A stretch of DNA of 49,457 bases from an uncultured Prevotellaceae bacterium (GCA_902762565.1 CACWOS010000017.1:1-49457), one strand, 5' to 3'; shown: positions 32,564 through 39,493, numbered from the stretch's first letter. Notes: a model not told the origin generated them from the letters alone. Program-made: numbers and translations.

Positions 32564-35542
32564 ATGAAACGTTTTCTACTCTTTTTTGTCGCAGTCTTGA
32601 CTGCTCTAACAAGTATGGCCCAGCTCCAGGTAAAGGGCAAAGTGATCGAGAGTGACTCGCAGGAGCCTATCGCACAGACAACTGTGAAGTTGTTGAAGAC
32701 TGACAGTACTTTGGCAGCAGGTGTGCTGACAAAATTGGATGGTCAGTTTAGCGTGAAAGCCCCCAAGGCAGGCACTTATATCGTACAAGTGACCTGTGTG
32801 GGTTTTAAGGCTTACACCAAGCGTATAAACGTACAGGCTAACAAAGATGTGCAGCTAGGCACCATCGCTATGGATCCCGATGCTATCATGCTGAAGGGTG
32901 CAGTGGTCACTGGTCAGGCAGCCAAGGTAACGGTCAAGGAGGATACTTTCGTTTATAATGCTGCAGCCTTCCGTACGCCGGAGGGTTCTGTCGTTGAGGA
33001 ACTGGTAAGACGCCTTCCAGGCGCTGAGGTAAGTGATGATGGTACGATTAAGATTAACGGTAAGCAAGTAAAGAAAATCCTTGTTGATGGCAAGGAATTC
33101 ATGACGGGTGACACAAAGACTGCCATGAAGAATCTGCCCACAAACATTATTAACCGCATCAAGGCCTACGACCAGCAGAGCGATATGTCTCGTATTTCAG
33201 GCATTCAGGACGGTGAAGAGGAAACCGTCCTCGATTTTGGTATTAAGCCTGGTATGAACAAGGGTGTCATGGTTAATGCCGACTTGGCAGCCGGTACCAA
33301 ACACCGTTATGCTGGCCGTATCTTCGGTGGCGTGATGAAGGACGACTTCAAGGTGTTCCTCATGACCAATGCCAACAACACCAACGATATGGGCTTCCCA
33401 GGTGGTGGTGGCGGTGGCCGATTCGGTGGCGGTCGTCAAGGGTTGAACTCCATGAAGATGACGGGTTTGAACCTGAACTATGATAATGGCGACAAGCTGA
33501 AGATAGACGGTAGCGTGCGCTGGAACCATAACGATGGTGACACCTTCTCGAAGACCTCTAGCCAGTCGTTCTTCAGTGGTACCACGTCTTCTTTCAGCAA
33601 TAGTCTCAGCCAGAGTTTCTCTCGCGGCAATCAGTGGAACGGTCAGATGCGCCTGGAGTGGAAGCCCGACTCAATGACTAATATTATGTTCCGCCCAAGC
33701 TTCTCTTATAGCACCAGTGACGGTGAGAGCACGAGTACAAGCGCCACGTTCGACCAGAATCCTTACGACTATACCAACGATCCTCTGCGCGATGTCTATG
33801 AGATTGCCCAGAAATATGGCATTGTCAAGAACTACAATGCCAACAACGGCATCAGCTATAGCGACTCGAAGAGCCTACGTGGTATGTTGCAGTTCAACCG
33901 TCGCCTGAGTAGCAACGGTCGTAATATTACCTTGCAACTCAATGCCAACTGGGGTGAGGGTACCAGCAAGTCGATGTCGAACGATTTCTCTGAACTCTTC
34001 CAGGTGATGAACTATCTGGGCACAAAAGATTCTACCTATCAGACCAATCGCTACAACTATGCGCCACAGGACAACTGGGGCTACTCTGTTCGCTTGAACT
34101 ATAGCGAACCTATTGCGCGTCAGGTCTACTTGCAGTTCGGTTATCGCTATCAGTACAGCTATACCAAGAACGATCGCAAGACTTATAGCCTTTTCGATGT
34201 GGACTATTCCGATATCGTTCCTGTCTATCGTAATTTCGATGCTTATCTGGATCGTCTTGCCAAACCTCTTCCGTACTACGAGGATTCCTTGTTGAGTAAA
34301 AAGTCAGTGTATAAGAACTATACTCATACAGCTGAAGTGATGTTGCGCGTTGTGCGTCCGTCCTATAATCTGAATATTGGTTTCCAGGTCATACCACAAT
34401 CGTCGAACTTTACTTATAAGTATATGGGAACAGACACTATCGTGAAGCGTAGTGTTACCAACTTCTCGCCAACACTCGATTTCCGTTGGAAGCAGTCGAA
34501 GACTGGACAGTTGCGCTTTACCTACCGTGCCAACACCAGCCAACCCTCTATGACCGATCTGCTTGATATCGAAGATAATAGCAATCCGCTGCGCATTACG
34601 CGTGGTAACCCAGGTCTGAAGCCTTCGTTCACTCAGAACTTCAACCTCTTCTACAACGACTATTTCCAGAAGCATCAGCAGGCCATTATGACTTTTGTGA
34701 ACTTCTCGACGACCAATAATGCCGTATCGAACAAGACCACGTATAACGAGAAGACTGGTGGTACCATCACTCGTCCTGAGAATATCAATGGTAACTGGAA
34801 TGGTAATTTGGGCTTTATGTTCAATACCGCACTCGACTCGGCAGCTTTCTTCAATGTCAACACCATGACGAATTTGGGTTACACCCACAATGTCGGTTAT
34901 GTGAGCGTTAATAATTTGGCCGATTCTGAGAAGAGCGTCACCAAGTCACTGACTATTGGTGAGCGCATTGCTGGTAGCTATCGTAACGAGTGGTTCGAAT
35001 TCGAACTTAACGGTTCGCTTAATTACAACCGTTCACGTAGTGAGTTACAGCCTTCCCTCAACCTCGATACATGGCAGTTCTCTTACGGTGCTATGACAGG
35101 TGTCACCGCTTCTTGGGGTACGCAGTTTACTACGAACTTGAACATGCAGAGCCGTCGTGGTTACAGCGATGCCTCAATGAATACCAACGAGCTCATCTGG
35201 AATGCTCAGGTCTCTCAGTCGTTCCTGCGCGGTAATGCGCTGACCGTTTCGCTCCAGTTCTACGACATCTTGAAGCAGCAGTCTACCGTCAGCCGTGTCA
35301 TCAATGCCATGCAGCGCAGCGATACCGAATATAACGCCATTACCAGCTATGCTATGGTACATGTTATCTATCGTCTCAACCTCTTTGGCGGTGGTCAGGG
35401 TGGTTTTGGCTTTGGTAGTGGCCGTGGTGGTCGCGGTGGCCGTGGCGAAGGTCCTGGTGGCTTTGGTGGTGGTCGTGGCGGCAACCGTGGTGGTGGCTTC
35501 GGTGGAGGCTTCGGCGGTGGTGGTCGTGGTGGCCGATTCTAA
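32564..35542 (+). CDS. TonB-receptor-like outer-membrane beta-barrel protein with RGG-rich tail
   Basis: 992 residues. Signal peptide to about LTSMAQ, a carboxypeptidase-regulatory-like beta-sandwich (VKGKVIESDSQEPIAQTTVK), a plug-like segment (VVEELVRRLPGAEVSDDG, INGKQVKKILVDGKEF) and a long beta-barrel of the family annotated as outer membrane beta-barrel or TonB-dependent receptor. The last barrel strand is near YAMVHVIYRLNLF. About 50 further residues are almost only Gly, Arg and Phe (RGGRGGRGEGPGG…), and a related GGGGGGRFGGGR loop occurs near residue 280. Substrate unknown. A terminator follows at 35589. No good promoter is seen in the 88 bp upstream. Confidence 0.88.
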   Translation: MKRFLLFFVAVLTALTSMAQLQVKGKVIESDSQEPIAQTTVKLLKTDSTLAAGVLTKLDGQFSVKAPKAGTYIVQVTCVGFKAYTKRINVQANKDVQLGTIAMDPDAIMLKGAVVTGQAAKVTVKEDTFVYNAAAFRTPEGSVVEELVRRLPGAEVSDDGTIKINGKQVKKILVDGKEFMTGDTKTAMKNLPTNIINRIKAYDQQSDMSRISGIQDGEEETVLDFGIKPGMNKGVMVNADLAAGTKHRYAGRIFGGVMKDDFKVFLMTNANNTNDMGFPGGGGGGRFGGGRQGLNSMKMTGLNLNYDNGDKLKIDGSVRWNHNDGDTFSKTSSQSFFSGTTSSFSNSLSQSFSRGNQWNGQMRLEWKPDSMTNIMFRPSFSYSTSDGESTSTSATFDQNPYDYTNDPLRDVYEIAQKYGIVKNYNANNGISYSDSKSLRGMLQFNRRLSSNGRNITLQLNANWGEGTSKSMSNDFSELFQVMNYLGTKDSTYQTNRYNYAPQDNWGYSVRLNYSEPIARQVYLQFGYRYQYSYTKNDRKTYSLFDVDYSDIVPVYRNFDAYLDRLAKPLPYYEDSLLSKKSVYKNYTHTAEVMLRVVRPSYNLNIGFQVIPQSSNFTYKYMGTDTIVKRSVTNFSPTLDFRWKQSKTGQLRFTYRANTSQPSMTDLLDIEDNSNPLRITRGNPGLKPSFTQNFNLFYNDYFQKHQQAIMTFVNFSTTNNAVSNKTTYNEKTGGTITRPENINGNWNGNLGFMFNTALDSAAFFNVNTMTNLGYTHNVGYVSVNNLADSEKSVTKSLTIGERIAGSYRNEWFEFELNGSLNYNRSRSELQPSLNLDTWQFSYGAMTGVTASWGTQFTTNLNMQSRRGYSDASMNTNELIWNAQVSQSFLRGNALTVSLQFYDILKQQSTVSRVINAMQRSDTEYNAITSYAMVHVIYRLNLFGGGQGGFGFGSGRGGRGGRGEGPGGFGGGRGGNRGGGFGGGFGGGGRGGRF

Positions 35543-35588
35543 AAGAAATCATAATCTAAGCTAGACATCAATAGGATATTAATCCGGG

Positions 35589-35622
35589 AAAGGGGCGCTC
35601 AAATAGTGAAGCGTCCCTTTTT
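35589..35622 (+). terminator. Terminator of the RGG-tail barrel gene
   Basis: Stem AAAGGGGCGCT / AGCGTCCCTTT with one wobble, followed by TTT. It begins 47 bp after the stop codon. Confidence 0.85.
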
Positions 35623-35633
35623 AGTGTTTCCGC

Positions 35634-35686
35634 AATACTCTTGGATTATTTTGTAATACTCCTGGTTTATTACAAAATAGTCTTGC
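35634..35686. repeat. Three direct repeats at 21-bp spacing with an inverted repeat
   Basis: AATACTCTTGG (35634), AATACTCCTGG (35655) and AATAGTCTTGC (35676) are spaced exactly 21 bp apart. Overlapping them, ATTTTGTAATA (35648-35658) and TATTACAAAAT (35668-35678) form a perfect 11-bp inverted repeat with a 9-bp loop. Confidence 0.8.
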
Positions 35687-35716
35687 TTTTGACGTGTTCA
35701 AAGGTACGTCATCTTC

Positions 35717-35861
35717 GGGTCGTTCCAACGTCACTTATGGGTCGTTCCGACGTCATCTATCGCCCGTTCCGATGATACTTTAGGGGTGTAAAGTATCATC
35801 GGAACACCCGCAAACTATCGTTAGAACAGGTGAAAAGTGACGTCGGAACGGGTGAAAAGTG
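35717..35861. repeat. 22-bp-period array with central inversion
   Basis: Three forward 22-bp units (35717, 35739, 35761; core CGTTCCRACGTCAYTTAT) are followed by three inverted units (35783, 35805, 35827; core AAAGTGACGTCGGAACGG) and a partial unit. The orientation switches at 35782/35783, giving a perfect 16-bp stem TTCCGATGATACTTTA with a 6-bp loop at the centre. No coding frame of interest is present. Confidence 0.85.
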
Positions 35862-35880
35862 CCTATGATTGCAACTTTGC

Positions 35881-35959
35881 TACCATCTACCACCTATCTA
35901 CCACCACCAGATAACCCTTTTATTTATCGGCATTGTAGGGCAGTCGGTGGTAGATGGTA
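35881..35959. repeat. Inverted repeat TACCATCTACCACC / GGTGGTAGATGGTA
   Basis: Perfect 14-bp arms at 35881-35894 and 35946-35959 enclose 51 bp that contain a further CTACCACCACC copy. It resembles a small non-autonomous or REP-like element. The rest of the 528-bp gap from 35543 to 36070 holds the terminator, the phased arrays, this element, AT-rich sequence and the T1 hairpin; I see no gene. Confidence 0.7.
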
Positions 35960-36020
35960 GATAAAAATGAAAAATATTTTTTTGAAGTAAGTTGACCATC
36001 TGCTGATTGCAAAAAAACAA

Positions 36021-36049
36021 CGAGGGCGAACCAATGCGGTCCGCCCTCG
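36021..36049 (-). terminator. Terminator T1 (cassette 2 end)
   Basis: CGAGGGCG…CGCCCTCG with inner ACC/GGT pairing, followed on the - strand by TTGTTTTTTT. About 60 bp (36012-36071) matches the same part of the 225-bp duplication and stops at the end of the adjacent gene. Confidence 0.9.
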
Positions 36050-36070
36050 TGTTATAAATAGAGTAGGGGA

Positions 36071-36535
36071 TTATAATAACGCAACATTACCAATGACTTT
36101 TCGCATTTTTGATGTAGTTAGTCCTAATTGATTTAGTATACTCTCAAAACGGGTTCTTTCTTTATTGGGCACTTCCAATTTATATATAACAACATCCTCA
36201 TCTTGGCCAGATTGTGCATAAATATCTTGTAAGAGTTCTCTTAATTCATGTGCGATTTCGTTTGTAGGATTTCCGCTCAATGCCTTTGCGATAAGCTGCT
36301 CAGCTTCTCTATATCTGCCACATTGTATGGCTAGACTTGCAGCACTTCTATATAAAATAGACAATCCTGGTTCTGGGTTTTGCATAAAATCAGCCAATAA
36401 TGCTGCTTCCCTTTCTTTCTCAAATGCAGAAGTATATAGAGCAAGACTCTCTTCTTGTGCATTTTTTTGTGATGCAATGTCACCCTGGAGAGCTAAGTCC
36501 ATTGCTTCATTATGCAGAGTTCTGATATCTTTCAT
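36071..36535 (-). CDS. Hypothetical TPR-like helical protein (cassette 2)
   Basis: 154 residues, no signal peptide. The first 110 residues are amphipathic helices with TPR-like spacing (ALYTSAFEKEREAALLADF, ILYRSAASLAIQCGRYREAEQLIAKAL). A C-terminal part follows (VVIYKLEVPNKERTRFESILNQLG) that could be a separate small domain. I do not recognise a named family. It overlaps the upstream gene by 4 bp (ATGA-type), so the two are translated together and their products may interact. Its stop codon lies directly at the edge of the T1 repeat. AT-rich compared with the flanking PUL genes. Confidence 0.7.
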   Translation of the reverse strand: MKDIRTLHNEAMDLALQGDIASQKNAQEESLALYTSAFEKEREAALLADFMQNPEPGLSILYRSAASLAIQCGRYREAEQLIAKALSGNPTNEIAHELRELLQDIYAQSGQDEDVVIYKLEVPNKERTRFESILNQLGLTTSKMRKVIGNVALL

Positions 36536-37089
36536 ATGGCAATTCGTTTTAAATCAAATACTGCTTTTGGAGTGCTGAATTCAATAATAGAAATGTATGC
36601 AGGAAGTCCTGACTTGTCAGATATATCTGTTTGAAGCGCCTTTTGTTTAAATCTTTTTTCTATAGAATTACTTTCTGTTTCTGTTTTGATTCCTGATATT
36701 TCCAGTCTTGCTTTTGGAATAAACAGAGTGTCGTTTTTGTCGCCAAGCATATAGTCAAAGCCTGTTCCTTTGCGAGAGCGTTCAACAATAGTGTATTCTG
36801 TTGTTTCAAATGCTAATAACGCACTTACCCCTATAGCTGCTCGTTCAGTTACACTTTGCTCATCTGCATACGTCCTATTGAATTGATCGTTATAAATGTC
36901 TTCCCATAGTATTTGGTATGTACAATTGTTAAGTCCTCCAACCTTTAAATTTACTGGCATCGGGTGTTCGCATCTGTGGAGTTGTACGATACAGTTTTCG
37001 TAAAGATTTGCTCCTTCTATAGGTGTAATGCCTGGCATTCCATCCAGAAGATTCTTCAATTGCAAATTATGATTATTATTTTCATTCAT
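36532..37089 (-). CDS. Hypothetical protein, partner of the TPR-like gene (cassette 2)
   Basis: 185 residues, cytoplasmic. The N-terminal half contains LDGMPGITPIEGANLYENCIV. The centre has GTGFDYMLGDKNDTLFIPKA followed by RLEISGI, and the end has GLPAYISIIEFSTPKAVFDL. The middle D…E pattern with flanking strands faintly recalls nuclease-like folds, but the motif is incomplete (no ExK), so I assign no function. The promoter -7 element TATCTTTG ends four bases before the ATG, predicting a leaderless mRNA. Encoded with the TPR-like protein in a two-gene unit inside the duplicated-terminator region. Confidence 0.7.
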   Translation of the reverse strand: MNENNNHNLQLKNLLDGMPGITPIEGANLYENCIVQLHRCEHPMPVNLKVGGLNNCTYQILWEDIYNDQFNRTYADEQSVTERAAIGVSALLAFETTEYTIVERSRKGTGFDYMLGDKNDTLFIPKARLEISGIKTETESNSIEKRFKQKALQTDISDKSGLPAYISIIEFSTPKAVFDLKRIAI

Positions 37090-37093
37090 GTTG

Positions 37094-37125
37094 CAAAGAT
37101 ACGAACTATTCTTCTAACTTCCAAA
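37094..37125 (-). promoter_or_regulatory. Cassette 2 promoter
   Basis: TTTG (37125-37122), 20 bp, TATCTTTG (37101-37094), then CAAC and ATG. Carried within duplication copy A. Confidence 0.75.
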
Positions 37126-37143
37126 TATTTCTAAAAAAAACAA

Positions 37144-37172
37144 CGAGGGCGAACCAATGCGGTCCGCCCTCG
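37144..37172 (-). terminator. Terminator T2 (cassette 1 end)
   Basis: Same hairpin as T1 and T3: CGAGGGCG…CGCCCTCG, with TTG and a T-run following on the - strand. Confidence 0.9.
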
Positions 37173-37276
37173 TGTTATAAATAGAGTAGGGGAATGATTA
37201 CTTAACCACGAACTTGAACTTTGTTCAGTTCGTTTCCGTTCGATAAAGCTTGAGCAAGCTCAGCTTTATTCTCACT

Positions 37277-37316
37277 TAACCACGACCTTCTTACCGTTCT
37301 TGATAACCAGACCCTT
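37277..37316 (-). pseudogene. Orphan C-terminal tail of an exported protein
   Basis: The bases read KGLVIKNGKKVVVK and a stop in the - strand frame, matching the last 14 residues (one difference) of the exported protein ending at 38151. It has no body: directly upstream is the stop codon of the DUF6169 gene. It is a by-product of the 225-bp duplication. A second, older tail (…NKAELAQALSN…, with a one-base insertion before KFKFVVK) lies at about 37198-37270 and again at 38075-38150. Confidence 0.75.
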
Positions 37317-37822
37317 TATTTAGGTTGTACTTGATATAAACTGCTTGCTCGCTTTACAAAAGCTTTGTATAACTCTAACAATTCCTCGAATTCAGGGTGG
37401 TCATTGCGCAAAATCATACCGGTATATACGATATAATTATCAAAGCAAACTTCCTCGGTTTGTAATGTTAATTTGTTATGGTGAGGATAGCTGTTGAACC
37501 ATCGTTTATACAAACTGTCTCTAATTGCTTCACGGTGGTCGTAGGGGTCACATATATACAGCATTACAGATGCATCTTGTCTGAAGAATTCTTCCAAAAC
37601 GCAAGTTATAACCTTAAAGACATCATTATCTTTTGGAGGGTTTGCATTATTATCGTTTGCAATAAAGAAATGATATGCACGGCTACCTAAGAAATATTGG
37701 TCTTTATAGAAACCTACACGATATACAATACCGTTTTTTGTAACAAAACGGAATGTCAGTTCGTCCAACTGAATCACCCAGTATGGCGATTCTTGATTGA
37801 TATTATCTACGGATAGTCTCAT
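37316..37822 (-). CDS. DUF6169 family protein (cassette 1)
   Basis: 168 residues. Layout fits DUF6169: strands LTFRFVTKNGIVYRVGFY, AYHFFIANDN, a helix KVITCVLEEFFR, then MLYICDPYDHREAIRDSLYKRWF and MILRNDHPEFEELLELY. Function unknown; such proteins are small, cytoplasmic and scattered in accessory regions. The frame is open further upstream to 37867, but I chose the ATG at 37822 because it overlaps the TGA of the 42-codon gene before it (ATGA). The stop TAA is shared with the border of duplication copy A. Confidence 0.75.
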   Translation of the reverse strand: MRLSVDNINQESPYWVIQLDELTFRFVTKNGIVYRVGFYKDQYFLGSRAYHFFIANDNNANPPKDNDVFKVITCVLEEFFRQDASVMLYICDPYDHREAIRDSLYKRWFNSYPHHNKLTLQTEEVCFDNYIVYTGMILRNDHPEFEELLELYKAFVKRASSLYQVQPK

Positions 37823-37947
37823 TGCAGACCTAATTCCTTTTCGCGTCTGTTTACAGAGGCCATCCATTCTTTTTTAAGATTCAGAGTCGCTCTTAGAGCC
37901 TCCTTAAATTCTGTATCAGAATACTTTTTAAAATCCATCTCTTCCAT
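37819..37947 (-). CDS. Small charged protein (42 aa) coupled to DUF6169
   Basis: A 42-codon frame: starts MEEMDFKKYSDTEFKEAL and ends RREKELGLQ. It is highly charged and predicted to be helical. It is supported by a good promoter 25 nt upstream (37972-38003) and by its ATGA overlap with the DUF6169 gene, so it is the first gene of cassette 1. The size and pairing recall two-gene toxin-antitoxin or effector-immunity units, but no motif shows this. Confidence 0.6.
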   Translation of the reverse strand: MEEMDFKKYSDTEFKEALRATLNLKKEWMASVNRREKELGLQ

Positions 37948-37971
37948 ATGTTAATATGTATTATCTGCGTG

Positions 37972-38003
37972 CAAAGATACGAACTATTCTTGTAACTTCC
38001 AAA
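37972..38003 (-). promoter_or_regulatory. Cassette 1 promoter
   Basis: TTTG (38003-38000), 20 bp, TATCTTTG (37979-37972). Identical elements and spacing to the cassette 2 promoter. Confidence 0.75.
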
Positions 38004-38022
38004 TATTTCTAAAAAAAACGAA

Positions 38023-38051
38023 CGAGGGCGAACCAATGCGGTCCGCCCTCG
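38023..38051 (-). terminator. Terminator T3 (after the exported-protein gene)
   Basis: CGAGGGCG…CGCCCTCG with a T-rich run downstream on the - strand. 100 bp after the stop codon at 38151; the gap holds the decayed tail. Confidence 0.9.
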
Positions 38052-38150
38052 TGTTATAAATAGAGTAGGGGAATGATTACTTAACCACGAACTTGAACTT
38101 TGTTCAGTTCGTTCTCGTTCGATAAAGCCTGAGCAAGCTCAGCTTTATTC

Positions 38151-39299
38151 TCACTTAACCACGAACTTTTTACCGTTCTTGATAACCAAACCCTTGAAGT
38201 CGTTGCTAACCTTCTGACCTGCGAGGTTGTAGATAGCACCGTTCTGGTCGATAACGGCAGACTTGATGGCCTGAATGCCATCAGCACCATTCGTTGGGTC
38301 ATTATCCTGATTATAAGATGCCTCAGAGTAGTCTACATCGACAACGAAATTGACCTGTTTGCCACCATATGTGAAGGTTACTGTTTCTGCACCGTTCACA
38401 CACATAATGGTCTGAGTAGCTTGAGTTCCGTCCTTTTTAGTCGTTACAGGAATGTCCAAAGTGGCTCCATTGAACTCTTGGAATTTGGGCGCATCATTGT
38501 CCTTGTTGGGGATGGCATAGAAGGTCATACGATAAATCTTCTTACCTTCGGGGGCTGTGAACGTATTCTGTGCACCGTTCGAGTTCTTGATAGCTCTATA
38601 ACTAGCATCGCCGACAACAATGTTAGCACCACCGCCATAATTCTTACTAGTATTACTAGTAATCTGCATGGTAGCACCATCATTATAAGTGACAAGGTTG
38701 CCATCTGCAAAATAGGCATACACCTTGCTGCTGGACTCAACATATGTACCTTTGGCTGTGCTGATACCATTCAGGCCTGTCGTGCCGCCACGTGCGTAGA
38801 TGGTGTAGGTGTGGCCTGCAATAAACTTGTACACACCAGTGTAGTAGCTTGAAAGGCCAGAGACTGCTGTTTCTGCAATGGCAACATTTTCTTTGGCGGT
38901 CTGGTCGAGGCAGGAAACGGCCTTGCCATCACCATGCTTGTAATAGAGGGTTACGTCAGTGTTCTGCTTGGCTGTGACAATGAGCGAGATGCCAGCAGGA
39001 GAAACATCATCCTTTGGCGTGCCCTCAAAATCGTTGTTGGCAGACGGAGCTTCATCCACACGGATATTGACATACTTGGTAAAGGTATAACCAGCAAATG
39101 TCTTAGGATCATTGTTGTTCTGTTCGTCCTTAAGGAGGGAAGCTTCAGTGTCCTGAACAGCAGTCACAATAGTGACATAGCTGTTGTCAAGGATGGTTGT
39201 TCCTTTTGGGAGGCTACCTGCATTAGAGGCATTCCAGTCCTGTGCATTTACGCCAATGGCCATCATAGCCATAGCAATCAGAGTAAAAATTTTCTTCAT
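38151..39299 (-). CDS. Exported protein with type IX-like C-terminal tail
   Basis: 382 residues. Signal peptide MKKIFTLIAMAMMAIGVNAQ, then beta-rich domains of unknown family (YVTIVTAVQDTEASLL; GVYKFIAGHTYTIYARGGT; KIYRMTFYAIPNKDNDAPKF). The end, AIYNLAGQKVSNDFKGLVIK then NGKKFVVK, has the form of short Bacteroidota C-terminal sorting-like tails. It lies downstream of the SusC/SusD/DUF4957 genes but behind terminator T4 and with its own promoter (39364-39395), so it is an adjacent separate transcript. It may bind or act on plant glycans, by location only. It is the parent of the duplicated 3' end found at 37277-37316. Confidence 0.8.
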   Translation of the reverse strand: MKKIFTLIAMAMMAIGVNAQDWNASNAGSLPKGTTILDNSYVTIVTAVQDTEASLLKDEQNNNDPKTFAGYTFTKYVNIRVDEAPSANNDFEGTPKDDVSPAGISLIVTAKQNTDVTLYYKHGDGKAVSCLDQTAKENVAIAETAVSGLSSYYTGVYKFIAGHTYTIYARGGTTGLNGISTAKGTYVESSSKVYAYFADGNLVTYNDGATMQITSNTSKNYGGGANIVVGDASYRAIKNSNGAQNTFTAPEGKKIYRMTFYAIPNKDNDAPKFQEFNGATLDIPVTTKKDGTQATQTIMCVNGAETVTFTYGGKQVNFVVDVDYSEASYNQDNDPTNGADGIQAIKSAVIDQNGAIYNLAGQKVSNDFKGLVIKNGKKFVVK

Positions 39300-39363
39300 A
39301 CGCTTTTCTTTGTTTAAAATGTTAGTAATTAAATTATCATTGTTGATGAGTCTATATTCGTTG

Positions 39364-39395
39364 CAAAATTACAATATTTGATTGAATAATCCAAA
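39364..39395 (-). promoter_or_regulatory. Promoter of the exported-protein gene
   Basis: TTTG (39395-39392), 20 bp, TAATTTTG (39371-39364). Leader of about 60 nt to the ATG at 39299. Confidence 0.7.
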
Positions 39396-39464
39396 CTTTT
39401 TCCGTTTTTATTAGAATAAAACAACGAAAAGGTTTACGAATAATATATGATATCGAATAAACAA

Positions 39465-39493
39465 TGAGGGCAAACCATTGCGGTCTGCCCTCA
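39465..39493 (-). terminator. Terminator T4 (PUL operon end)
   Basis: TGAGGGCA…TGCCCTCA with the same loop architecture (ACCattGCGGT) as T1-T3 but diverged bases, 25 bp after the stop of the DUF4957-like gene. Confidence 0.85.

Larger units (their letters stand above)
37093..37316. repeat. 225-bp duplication, copy A
   Basis: About 96% identical to copy B (37971-38195; I count about eight differences including one indel). On the - strand it holds, in order, the last codons of an exported protein (KGLVIKNGKKVVVK, stop), a decayed second tail, terminator T2 (37144-37172) and the promoter of the next gene. Its left end coincides with the stop codon of the DUF6169 gene. Confidence 0.9.
37971..38195. 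repeat. 225-bp duplication, copy B
   Basis: Parental-looking copy: its right part is the true 3' end of the exported-protein gene. It continues through the decayed second tail and terminator T3 to the promoter of cassette 1. Distance to copy A is 879 bp, the size of one cassette unit. Confidence 0.9.

Noticed and set aside
35717-35861. CRISPR array
   Set aside because: Repeats are contiguous with no unique spacers, change orientation in the middle and have no cas genes nearby.
36012-38200. Insertion sequence or integron
   Set aside because: No transposase, integrase, terminal inverted repeats or target-site duplication could be seen; the repeated parts are terminators, promoters and gene tails.
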